A DNA stretch of 30,192 bases from the IMG/VR virus record IMGVR_UViG_3300029258_004408, positions 1-30,192 of that record; one strand, written 5' to 3'. This document shows positions 14,699-19,299 of this stretch, piece by piece. The notes under the pieces are model-generated. The model had not been told where the DNA came from, searched no databases, and saw only the letters and a program-made list of their open reading frames with translations. A program made the translations under genes and the position numbers. The number at the start of each line of letters is the position of its first letter. Within the stretch, counting starts at the first letter, position 1. The DNA is from a virus.

Positions 14699-15130
14699 TC
14701 ATGACCTACTCTTCATAAATTCATCAACCCACTGCTTCCAAAGTCCATCTAAAACACTTGTCGACCAAATGTTTGTTCTTGGGACAAGCACTAACTTTGC
14801 ACCAATCTCCTTACATGTAGGTGCCTCGGGACAGTCGTACCCGTACTCTTTGCCCGTACAGTGTACCTGTGGTTGAACTTTCTTGATAAACTCTGACGGG
14901 TTCGACTCCTCAAAGACAATAATATCTTTGATAAAACCCAAAGCAAGCAAAGTTTCTCTGCGTTTCTCAGCCGTGAAAAAAGGCTGTTCACGTTTCTTTC
15001 TCCTGATATAGTCGTCACAGTTGATCCCGACAACCAGCTCGTCACCTTGTGCATAACAGTAACCCAAATAGAAAAGGTGGCCAGGATGGATTCCATCAAA
15101 ACATCCATTACAAGTAACGGTTGTCGTCAC
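14699..15130 (-). CDS. Cytidylyltransferase-family nucleotidyltransferase
   Basis: The 143-residue protein has the hallmark of the HxGH nucleotidyltransferase superfamily: GCFDGIHPGHLFYLGYC near the N-terminus (HPGH at residues 15-18) and a late RTNIWSTSVL that corresponds to the RxxxxSTS motif. Length and order fit TagD/RfaE-C-type enzymes, which transfer a nucleotide to a phosphorylated sugar or polyol. In a phage it could feed modification of nucleotides or surface glycans; the substrate is unknown. It starts with GTG at 15130, overlapping the stop of the upstream 54-residue gene (GTGA), so translation is probably coupled. It is the only recognisable metabolic enzyme in the tRNA operon. 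Confidence 0.82.
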   Translation of the reverse strand: MTTTVTCNGCFDGIHPGHLFYLGYCYAQGDELVVGINCDDYIRRKKREQPFFTAEKRRETLLALGFIKDIIVFEESNPSEFIKKVQPQVHCTGKEYGYDCPEAPTCKEIGAKLVLVPRTNIWSTSVLDGLWKQWVDEFMKSRS

Positions 15131-15291
15131 AGCTGGACCCTTTCCGGTTGTTTGTGAGCGTGAATGCGTTGCAGCTTAGCATCCAGCTGGTCAACGCTGT
15201 GAAACTTGAGAAACTTTTGTGCACGCTCACGCGCTTGAACATCATCAATTGCTGTAAGACGCAGCTTTACTGTAACGAGGTACTGTTTCAT
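15127..15291 (-). CDS. Small 54-aa protein coupled to nucleotidyltransferase
   Basis: ATG 15291 follows AAAGGGGGTGCTAA. The product begins MKQYLVTVKLRLTAIDDVQA and ends HAHKQPERVQL, with a beta strand and then a charged helix (REAQKFL-like). Its TGA overlaps the GTG start of the nucleotidyltransferase. Good ribosome site and coupling support a real gene; the function is unknown. Confidence 0.75.
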   Translation of the reverse strand: MKQYLVTVKLRLTAIDDVQARERAQKFLKFHSVDQLDAKLQRIHAHKQPERVQL

Positions 15292-15310
15292 TTAGCACCC
15301 CCTTTCTTTT

Positions 15311-15386
15311 TGGTGGACGCGGACGGACTCGAACCGTCAACTTCCTCCTTGTAAGAGAGGTACTCTACCAATTGAGCTACGCGTCC
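15311..15386 (-). tRNA. tRNA-Val(TAC)
   Basis: Acceptor GGACGCG/CGCGTCC, discriminator A, encoded CCA. Anticodon arm CCTCT-CTTACAA-GGAGG gives TAC. Confidence 0.95.
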
Positions 15387-15388
15387 AA

Positions 15389-15595
15389 TCAGTCCACCCA
15401 TTGAATCTTAATGCCAGGCCCAAAAGTTCTTTCGAGTACTTTTTCTACCATGCTGAAAACTGCGTATTCTTTTTTCTGCACAGGTTCGCCTTTCGGCTGA
15501 ATCTTATAGCTTGGCCAACCTTCGCCAATGCTATAGATGTACGCAACCGTTTTTTCTCCGACATCCGCACGAGCACAGACTTTCACTTCATCCAT
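15389..15595 (-). CDS. Hypothetical 68-aa protein
   Basis: A 68-residue protein starting MDEVKVCARADVGEKTVAYI and ending FGPGIKIQWVD, with AAAGGGGGTTTATA before its ATG. It looks like a compact beta-rich domain (AYIYSIGEGWPSYKI). Its start overlaps the stop of a possible 16-residue leader peptide (TAATG). No family recognised. Confidence 0.75.
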   Translation of the reverse strand: MDEVKVCARADVGEKTVAYIYSIGEGWPSYKIQPKGEPVQKKEYAVFSMVEKVLERTFGPGIKIQWVD

Positions 15596-15645
15596 TATAA
15601 ACCCCCTTTCTTATTTATATAACTGTGCTCCATGGATTTTTGCAT
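15595..15645 (-). CDS. Possible 16-aa leader peptide
   Basis: ATG 15645, with AAAGAGGG directly in front, encodes MQKSMEHSYINKKGGL. Its TAA overlaps the ATG of the next gene. It may be a coupling leader rather than a functional peptide. Confidence 0.35.
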   Translation of the reverse strand: MQKSMEHSYINKKGGL

Positions 15646-15654
15646 CCCTCTTTT

Positions 15655-15731
15655 TGGTGGGCGATAGTGGATTCGAACCACTGACTTCCAGCTTGTCGAG
15701 CTGGCGCTCTTACCAGCTGAGCTAATCGCCC
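15655..15731 (-). tRNA. tRNA-Val(GAC)
   Basis: Acceptor GGGCGAT/ATCGCCC, discriminator A, encoded CCA. Anticodon arm CCAGC-TCGACAA-GCTGG gives GAC. Bases 8-10 (TAG) are also the stop of the upstream gene. Confidence 0.95.
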
Positions 15732-15889
15732 TTTTTGAGATTCTTTTCTTCCTTTTCCAAAAACCTGATTGCCGGATTCACGTATTTTTCAACATCCGCA
15801 ATCTGTATGTGTGGGCAATAACCCATATGATCACACTTGTTTTTCAAACTTCTCAATTCTCTCAAGGCTCTCGTAATATTGTGCATCAT
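15722..15889 (-). CDS. 55-aa helical protein, stop inside tRNA-Val
   Basis: Two adjacent ATG codons (15889 and 15886) follow CAGGGAGCGTA; the second has the better spacing. The product starts MMHNITRALRELRSLKNKCD and ends FLEKEEKNLKKGD. It has a CDHMGYCPH cluster that could bind metal, then a charged helix. The TAG stop is formed by T8-A9-G10 of tRNA-Val(GAC), a 10-base overlap. Function unknown. Confidence 0.72.
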   Translation of the reverse strand: MMHNITRALRELRSLKNKCDHMGYCPHIQIADVEKYVNPAIRFLEKEEKNLKKGD

Positions 15890-15905
15890 TACGCTCCCTG
15901 TAAAG

Positions 15906-15992
15906 TGGTGGCGCTGGAGGGAGTCGAACCCTCACGAGCCGAAGCTCACTACACCCTGAATGTAGCGCGTCTGCCAGTTTCACCACAGCGCC
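15906..15992 (-). tRNA. tRNA-Leu(CAG)
   Basis: Class II. Acceptor GGCGCTG/CAGCGCC, discriminator A, encoded CCA. Anticodon arm CTACA-TTCAGGG-TGTAG gives CAG. Its first base is the last base of the upstream stop codon. Confidence 0.95.
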
Positions 15993-16357
15993 TAAATGAT
16001 TCTCCTTACGATAATGGGTGGAGTTTTTGCTACCCATTCTGCTTTTCTTCTTTTGCACTCTTCACACACACAACCAAACCACCAATAGTCCTTATCCGGC
16101 ACTATCTCTTCAGCATCTTTCTGGCTCATTTTGAACTTCCAACGAATATGCCGAATGATTTTGTCGTCATCCCAACCTTTCCTGTGCAATCCGAATGCGA
16201 TTGTTTTTGGGAGCCAACATTGTCTGTCTTTGTATGGCTCATCCAAAGAAGTAGGCGGAATGGCTCTTTTACGAACTCCATTCCTTACAGCACGTCTGTG
16301 TCCACCCCGAACCAGCCTAAACGGATTTGGGCTGTACTTCTTACGCGTTCTACTCAT
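15992..16357 (-). CDS. Hypothetical basic 121-aa protein
   Basis: The 121-residue protein begins MSRTRKKYSPNPFRLVRGGH and is strongly basic at the N-terminus. A middle part (WKFKMSQKDAEEIVPDKDYW) is followed by FGCVCEECKRRK, a possible zinc site. It ends exactly at the first base of tRNA-Leu(CAG). Its ATG lies in the 3' strand of a perfect 10-bp hairpin with the AAGGAG site in the loop, and two mini-frames precede it, so translation may be regulated. Basicity suggests RNA or DNA binding, and autoregulation is conceivable. No family recognised. Confidence 0.78.
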   Translation of the reverse strand: MSRTRKKYSPNPFRLVRGGHRRAVRNGVRKRAIPPTSLDEPYKDRQCWLPKTIAFGLHRKGWDDDKIIRHIRWKFKMSQKDAEEIVPDKDYWWFGCVCEECKRRKAEWVAKTPPIIVRRII

Positions 16358-16388
16358 GTTAGGTCTCCTTATTTAAGAACCTAACATG
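16355..16388 (-). promoter_or_regulatory. Translational operator-like hairpin over the start codon
   Basis: Positions 16355-16364 and 16379-16388 are perfect 10-bp complements (CATGTTAGGT/ACCTAACATG). In RNA the AAGGAG ribosome site is in the 14-base loop and the AUG of the 121-residue gene is in the 3' stem. A protein or the RNA fold could block initiation here. Confidence 0.6.
16373..16387 (-). CDS. Mini-ORF MLGS before the basic protein
   Basis: ATG 16387 after a perfect AGGAGG encodes MLGS and stops at TAA 16373. Its ATG lies in the 5' strand of the hairpin. Ribosomes on it would open the hairpin. It may be a leader peptide. Confidence 0.3.
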   Translation of the reverse strand: MLGS

Positions 16389-16413
16389 GCGTACCTCCTA
16401 CTGAGCGAGTCAT
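16381..16413 (-). CDS. Mini-ORF MTRSVGGTPC before the basic protein
   Basis: ATG 16413 after AAAGGAGAGAATT encodes a 10-residue peptide ending at TAG 16381, inside the 5' strand of the hairpin. Strong ribosome site and overlap with the next mini-ORF suggest a leader arrangement. Confidence 0.35.
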   Translation of the reverse strand: MTRSVGGTPC

Positions 16414-16431
16414 AATTCTCTCCTTTGAAAA

Positions 16432-16505
16432 TGGAGCCGCCTATCGGAATTGGACCGATATCTGAGGGTTACAAAGCCTCTGTTCTGCCATTGAACTAAG
16501 GCGGC
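16432..16505 (-). tRNA. tRNA-Thr(TGT)
   Basis: Acceptor GCCGCCT/AGGCGGC, discriminator T, encoded CCA. Anticodon arm GAGGC-TTTGTAA-CCCTC gives TGT with a C-C mismatch. The T-loop reads TCCAATT instead of TTCRANT, which is unusual. Confidence 0.88.
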
Positions 16506-16513
16506 CCATCATC

Positions 16514-17086
16514 TTATCGTCCTTTACTCAAACATATTCGACACTTTTCTTGCTTCAAATTTCTACTGATTTCTTTCCCACAACACACACAACGCTTATA
16601 AACAGGTTCTTTTTTCCTCTGTCCTCTCGAAAAAGTCGGCTGTTGGCTATCACAATTAGGACAAAGAAAACGCAAATTTTTCAACCTGTTGTCATTATTG
16701 ACTCCATTAGCATGATCCAAAATCAAATTCAGCGGTTTCCCTCTCCAAATTGGTTTCAGACCACATATGGCACATTCATACTTCAATAATCCCTCTTCAA
16801 GAATTCGAACTTTTAGCAAACCTCTCGAATAACTCGAATCCCTAACCAGTATTTCTTTTAACGGTTTTCTCTTTTTCCAACTCCAACCGTGTGTTTTTCC
16901 ACGCAGATGTCCTTGTCCTAAAAAATGCGAAACATCTAACTGAAGTCTCTCTATGTGTTTTTTGACCGTTCCATAATTTCCAGCATGATTTTTGTTCAAG
17001 CCAAGCTTTTCAATCACCTGTGCATATGAAATCGATTTTTTAACTGCTTGAACAAGTTGCACATCTGCCCATTTCCTTCTTGCCAT
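16514..17086 (-). CDS. HNH homing endonuclease, 190 aa
   Basis: The 190-residue protein has an N-terminal helix-turn-helix-like part (SYAQVIEKLGLNKNHAGNYG) and then a zinc HNH core: CAICG near residue 105, LILDHANGVNNDNRLKNLRF with the catalytic DH-N, and CPNCDSQQPTF. The C-terminus has another CxxC...CxxC (CVCCGKEI, KCRIC). This is a common type of phage free-standing homing endonuclease that cuts related genomes to copy itself. It sits between tRNA-Leu(GAG) and tRNA-Thr(TGT). The AGGAGG site directly follows the CCA of the upstream tRNA. Confidence 0.88.
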   Translation of the reverse strand: MARRKWADVQLVQAVKKSISYAQVIEKLGLNKNHAGNYGTVKKHIERLQLDVSHFLGQGHLRGKTHGWSWKKRKPLKEILVRDSSYSRGLLKVRILEEGLLKYECAICGLKPIWRGKPLNLILDHANGVNNDNRLKNLRFLCPNCDSQQPTFSRGQRKKEPVYKRCVCCGKEISRNLKQEKCRICLSKGR

Positions 17087-17096
17087 AAAGACCTCC

Positions 17097-17182
17097 TGGT
17101 GTGGGTGAGAGGATTCGAACCTCCACGTCCTTTGGACACTTGGCCCTCAACCAAGCCTGTCTACCAGTTCCAGCACACCCAC
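17097..17182 (-). tRNA. tRNA-Leu(GAG)
   Basis: Class II. Acceptor GTGGGTG/CACCCAC, discriminator A, encoded CCA. Anticodon arm CTTGG-TTGAGGG-CCAAG gives GAG. Confidence 0.95.
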
Positions 17183-17185
17183 ACA

Positions 17186-17395
17186 TCAACCTTGCGTGTC
17201 TGCCAGTTTCACCACTTGCGCATTGTCAAACAATTCACAACCCACACTATGTTCAGGCCAATCAGGAAAAACTCTTCCCATCACTACACAAGCCCATCCT
17301 CGTTTTTCATTCATTGGCTTACCATCCGTACAGGGATGAGAAAACATAGGCCAATGGTTTTTGCACTTGCAACAACATTCATCAATCCCGCACAT
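17186..17395 (-). CDS. Cysteine-rich protein fused to a tRNA remnant
   Basis: ATG 17395 behind GGAGTGGTACA gives 69 residues starting MCGIDECCCKCKNHWPMFSH. The dense cysteines (CGIDECCCKC) suggest zinc binding. After FPDWPEHSVGCELFDN the last twelve residues (AQVVKLADTQG-like) are encoded by a truncated tRNA-Leu, so the original C-terminus was probably lost when that remnant was joined to it. Frame extension upstream reads tRNA-Asn and is rejected. Family unknown. Confidence 0.65.
   Translation of the reverse strand: MCGIDECCCKCKNHWPMFSHPCTDGKPMNEKRGWACVVMGRVFPDWPEHSVGCELFDNAQVVKLADTQG
17187..17220 (-). pseudogene. 5' fragment of tRNA-Leu
   Basis: Acceptor 5' strand GCGCAAG, a Leu-type D-arm (GTGGTGAAACTGGCAGACAC) and the start of an anticodon stem are present. 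The sequence then runs straight into tRNA-Leu(GAG) without anticodon, T-arm or acceptor 3' strand. It is a deletion remnant and forms the tail of a protein gene. Confidence 0.8.
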
Positions 17396-17415
17396 TGTAC
17401 CACTCCAAAAAAAGT

Positions 17416-17491
17416 TGGCTCCACAGCCAGGACTCGAACCTGGAACAAACTGGTTAACAGCCAGCTGCTCTACCAATTGAGCTACTGTGGA
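17416..17491 (-). tRNA. tRNA-Asn(GTT), copy 1
   Basis: Acceptor TCCACAG/CTGTGGA, discriminator G, encoded CCA. Anticodon arm GCTGG-CTGTTAA-CCAGT gives GTT. Confidence 0.94.
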
Positions 17492-17494
17492 ACA

Positions 17495-17586
17495 TGGCTG
17501 ACAGGTGAGGACTCGAACCTCATTTCTCGGTCTACGCAGAGACCCAAGAAAGCTTCCCACGCCCCATTAGGCTTTCGCTCCTGCCA
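17495..17586 (-). tRNA. Atypical tRNA-like gene, anticodon unresolved
   Basis: Acceptor TGGCAGG/CCTGTCA, a normal T-arm (TGAGG-TTCGAGT-CCTCA), discriminator G and CCA are clear, so it is tRNA-like at 92 nt. No normal anticodon arm is found. The visible stems are GAAAGC/GCTTTC with a 17-base loop and GGTCT/AGACC with a 6-base CTGCGT loop. Either the second is an anticodon arm with a shortened loop (then GCG, Arg) and the D-arm is enlarged, or it is a class II variable arm and the anticodon arm is degenerate. Confidence 0.6.
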
Positions 17587-17590
17587 ATAA

Positions 17591-17664
17591 TGGCTCCGGT
17601 ACTTGGATTCGAACCAAGACAGACTGGTTAACAGCCAGCTATGCTACCGTTACATCATACCGGA
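17591..17664 (-). tRNA. tRNA-Asn(GTT), copy 2
   Basis: Acceptor TCCGGTA/TACCGGA, discriminator G, encoded CCA. Anticodon arm GCTGG-CTGTTAA-CCAGT gives GTT, identical to copy 1 in the anticodon arm but not in the acceptor. Confidence 0.94.
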
Positions 17665-17670
17665 ATAAAT

Positions 17671-17742
17671 CCAGCACCAAAAATCGCAATGAGCTTGGGT
17701 TTCCTCAAATGGAAGAAGTATCTCATTGCTGAAGCGTACTGG
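17671..17742 (-). ncRNA. 72-nt hairpin RNA module, copy 1
   Basis: The RNA starts CCAGTAC and ends GTGCTGG (7 bp with one G-U). An internal loop GCTTCAG faces CGATTTTTG, then comes a perfect 7-bp stem CAATGAG/CTCATTG and an apical part with a TTCC/GGAA hairpin. The same outer stem and the same internal-loop sequences bracket the permuted tRNA at 18169-18303, so this is a repeated module. Its function is unknown; I know no matching ribozyme or riboswitch. Confidence 0.6.
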
Positions 17743-17750
17743 ATTTCTTT

Positions 17751-17759
17751 TCAAAGAAC
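17751..17759 (-). promoter_or_regulatory. boxA-like element before module copy 1
   Basis: Minus strand TGTTCTTTGAAAA, which matches the boxA form I recall from Bacillus rRNA operons. It lies between tRNA-Val(CAC) and the 72-nt module. Confidence 0.5.
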
Positions 17760-17761
17760 AA

Positions 17762-17837
17762 TGGTGGGCGATAGAGGACTCGAACCTCTGATCTCTTGGT
17801 TGTGATCCAAGCGTTCTACCAACTGAACTAATCGCCC
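17762..17837 (-). tRNA. tRNA-Val(CAC)
   Basis: Acceptor GGGCGAT/ATCGCCC, discriminator A, encoded CCA. Anticodon arm CTTGG-ATCACAA-CCAAG gives CAC. Its acceptor is identical to tRNA-Val(GAC). Confidence 0.94.
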
Positions 17838-17843
17838 AAATTC

Positions 17844-17921
17844 TGGTCGGTGCGACTGGAATCGAACCAGCATTTATCCACATTAAAAGTGTGGCGCAAG
17901 ACCAATATTTGCTACGCACCG
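17844..17921 (-). tRNA. tRNA-Lys(TTT), copy 2
   Basis: Acceptor CGGTGCG/CGCACCG, discriminator A, encoded CCA. Anticodon arm CCACA-CTTTTAA-TGTGG gives TTT. It differs widely from copy 1, so it is not a recent duplicate. Confidence 0.93.
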
Positions 17922-17931
17922 ATCACTGTAT

Positions 17932-18008
17932 TGGCGGAGCTGACGGGACTCGAACCCGCAACCCTCGGATCGACAGTCCGATACTCTTACCAGTTGAGCT
18001 ACAGCTCC
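17932..18008 (-). tRNA. tRNA-Asp(GTC), copy 1
   Basis: Acceptor GGAGCTG/CAGCTCC, discriminator G, encoded CCA. Anticodon arm TCGGA-CTGTCGA-TCCGA gives GTC. Confidence 0.95.
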
Positions 18009-18009
18009 A

Positions 18010-18086
18010 TGGCGGCTCTGACCGGACTTAAACCGGCTTCCTCTACCTTGACAGGGTAGTGACTCGTTCACTTCGTCTTCAGAGCC
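18010..18086 (-). tRNA. tRNA-Asp(GTC), copy 2
   Basis: Acceptor GGCTCTG/CAGAGCC, discriminator G, encoded CCA. Anticodon arm CTACC-CTGTCAA-GGTAG gives GTC; T-loop TTTAAGT and a D-arm rich in A/G are divergent. One base separates it from copy 1. Confidence 0.88.
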
Positions 18087-18088
18087 TT

Positions 18089-18163
18089 TGGTGACCCTAC
18101 AGGGATTCGAACCCTGAATGCCAGACTGAGAATCTGGTGAGTTGCCAGTTACTCCATAGGGCC
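18089..18163 (-). tRNA. tRNA-Glu(CTC)
   Basis: Acceptor GGCCCTA/TAGGGTC, discriminator A, encoded CCA. Anticodon arm CCAGA-TTCTCAG-TCTGG gives CTC. Confidence 0.94.
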
Positions 18164-18168
18164 AATTC

Positions 18169-18303
18169 CCAGTACCAAAAATCGCAGAGAGAAATTTTAG
18201 CGCTCTACCAATTGAGCTATACACAACCGAAGTTGTGCAACAGGACTCGAACCTGCAACCTCTCGCTTAATAGGCGAAGTAACCCTCCACTGAAGCGTAC
18301 TGG
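18169..18303 (-). tRNA. Circularly permuted tRNA, anticodon ATT, within module copy 2
   Basis: In transcript order this RNA has the module strand CCAGTACGCTTCAG, then a tRNA 3' half (18278-18232: anticodon arm TTCGC-CTATTAA-GCGAG, variable AGGTT, T-arm GCAGG-TTCGAGT-CCTGT, acceptor TGCACAA, C). A UUCG loop follows, then the tRNA 5' half (18226-18201: acceptor TTGTGTA, TA, D-arm GCTC-AATTGGTA-GAGC, G). The module strand CGATTTTTGGTACTGG closes it. The acceptor halves pair 7 of 7 (one G-U) plus a C-G pair that caps the UUCG tetraloop. Joined at positions 26/27 the halves form a complete tRNA with anticodon ATT. There is no intact 5' half in front of the 3' half. Whether it matures to a functional tRNA is unknown. 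Confidence 0.7.
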
Positions 18304-18310
18304 AAAGTTC

Positions 18311-18385
18311 TGGTGACGCTACGGGGACTCGAACCCCGAATTTCAGGCTGAAAACCTGATGTGTTTCCAATTACACCATAGCGCC
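18311..18385 (-). tRNA. tRNA-Glu(TTC)
   Basis: Acceptor GGCGCTA/TAGCGTC, discriminator A, encoded CCA. Anticodon arm TCAGG-TTTTCAG-CCTGA gives TTC. Confidence 0.95.
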
Positions 18386-18399
18386 GTAAAATTTAATTG

Positions 18400-18408
18400 T
18401 CAAAGAAC
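18400..18408 (-). promoter_or_regulatory. boxA-like element before tRNA-Glu(TTC)
   Basis: Minus strand AGTTCTTTGACA, in the gap between the HNH gene stop and tRNA-Glu(TTC). TTGACA could also be read as a -35 box, but the matching -10 would put the start inside the tRNA. Confidence 0.45.
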
Positions 18409-18417
18409 TTCGCAAGC

Positions 18418-18951
18418 CTACGCAATGTATGGCTTCCATTGCGCATATTCTGGCTTTTCCGCATGATGCCTATACAGAATGCCTCGATGCGGCGTAATTG
18501 GCTTTCTCATCAGCTTTTTACCTGTCTGCTTCTCGAACTCGGCAGCCTTCAGGTCATCCTTTTCATTGTTGCATGGCTCACAACAAGCAACCACATTTCT
18601 CCACGTATTTGTACCACCCTTAGCCAGGGGAAATACATGATCGATTGTGCCATTTACTGATGTCAGCTTTCTACCACAATACTGACACGTAAAATTGTCC
18701 CTGATCATTACATTCTGACGAGTCAGCGGCAGAATGTTCGAGTGCGGGTACTTATCCTTGTTATCCAGCAGAATAAGCACTGATGGCAGCTTGAACGACT
18801 GACGCTGAGAATGCACTTCAACATCCTCATGAAACATCAGAGGAAATGCTGTATTGCCACGAAAGTAAGCCAGGTTGATTGCTGTCTTCCAACAAATCAC
18901 ACCCAGCACTCTTCCACCACGTCCAAGCAGTAGTGAATTTCTCAGTCTCAT
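18418..18951 (-). CDS. HNH endonuclease, 177 aa
   Basis: The 177-residue protein has an N-terminal part (VLGVICWKTAINLAYFRGNT) typical of a widespread HNH family, then LTRQNVMIRDNFTCQYCGRK, IDHVFPLAKGGTNTWRNVVA and CCEPCNNEKDD. These give the two CxxC zinc pairs and the H-N-N catalytic set. A free-standing homing endonuclease or a host-like HNH nuclease is likely. The start at ATG 18951 is preceded by AAAGGGG at somewhat long distance, so it could begin slightly later. A terminator lies only about 30 bases upstream, which means the gene needs antitermination or its own promoter. Confidence 0.87.
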   Translation of the reverse strand: MRLRNSLLLGRGGRVLGVICWKTAINLAYFRGNTAFPLMFHEDVEVHSQRQSFKLPSVLILLDNKDKYPHSNILPLTRQNVMIRDNFTCQYCGRKLTSVNGTIDHVFPLAKGGTNTWRNVVACCEPCNNEKDDLKAAEFEKQTGKKLMRKPITPHRGILYRHHAEKPEYAQWKPYIA

Positions 18952-18978
18952 CTGCCATCAACCCCTTTCTTCATCTCA

Positions 18979-19012
18979 TAAAAAAACCGCCAGCTTTTAT
19001 TGCTGACGGTTT
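18979..19012 (-). terminator. Rho-independent terminator after structured RNA
   Basis: On the minus strand AAACCGTCAGC and GCTGGCGGTTT form an 11-bp stem (one mismatch or G-U) with an AATAAAA loop, followed by TTTTA. It ends the initiator tRNA plus structured RNA segment and would reduce transcription into the rest of the array unless antiterminated. Confidence 0.88.
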
Positions 19013-19299
19013 GAATTCCTTTCTCCCCATCAGCTTAGCTTGTATCTTCGTTATTCTTTTGATTCTGCAATTTGGTAATTCTTGACGACATAGCAGACAG
19101 CAAGCCCGTGACGCACGTTCTAACTCGCACGTAGGGCCTGCAACTAAGTCGTCCGGTATGTACTAACGCTATTGGAAACATTTCATCACCTAAAAATGAT
19201 TCTCGCACGGCTCCCATGAGAACTGCGTCGTGTGTCCTCGGAGGCCCGTCCCGCAGAGCGCCCTCTGGTATTTCGGCTTCAGCGAGAACCTTATTTCTC
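19013..19299 (-). ncRNA. Candidate structured RNA downstream of initiator tRNA
   Basis: This 287-base stretch is more GC-rich than its surroundings and lies between tRNA-Met and a terminator. It has nested complements: GGTTCTCGC (19290-19282) with GCGAGAATC (19206-19198), enclosing a CAGAG/CTCTG hairpin at 19254-19267; and GACGAC/GTCGTC (19153-19148 with 19089-19084) enclosing GCAGGCCC/GGGCTTGC (19141-19134 with 19107-19100). A 60-codon frame crosses it (ATG 19217) but the translation looks like that of a structured RNA. It lacks the tmRNA tag and tRNA-like ends, and I cannot name a family. Confidence 0.6.

Noticed and set aside
18231-18300. Ordinary tRNA followed by a separate degenerate tRNA half, instead of a permuted tRNA.
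   Set aside because: The 3' half has no upstream acceptor or proper D-arm, while the following half supplies exact acceptor complementarity and the missing D-arm. Still the main alternative.
18397-18420. A sigma70 promoter TTGACA-17-TATGGT before tRNA-Glu(TTC).
   Set aside because: The start would fall inside the tRNA. The sequence fits a boxA-like repeat better.
19020-19060. Hammerhead ribozyme (CTGATG ... GAAA on the minus strand).
   Set aside because: The gap between CTGATG and GAAA is too short for stem II, and the last core element is missing.
19035-19217. A 60-codon protein gene (MGAVRESFLGDEMF...).
   Set aside because: It lies across nested RNA helices, has poor initiation context and an odd Cys/Arg pattern. 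Not excluded if conserved in relatives.
19013-19299. tmRNA.
   Set aside because: No tag frame of ANDENYALAA type, no tRNA-like 5'/3' ends with CCA, and the terminator follows a non-tRNA 3' end. Kept as unidentified RNA.
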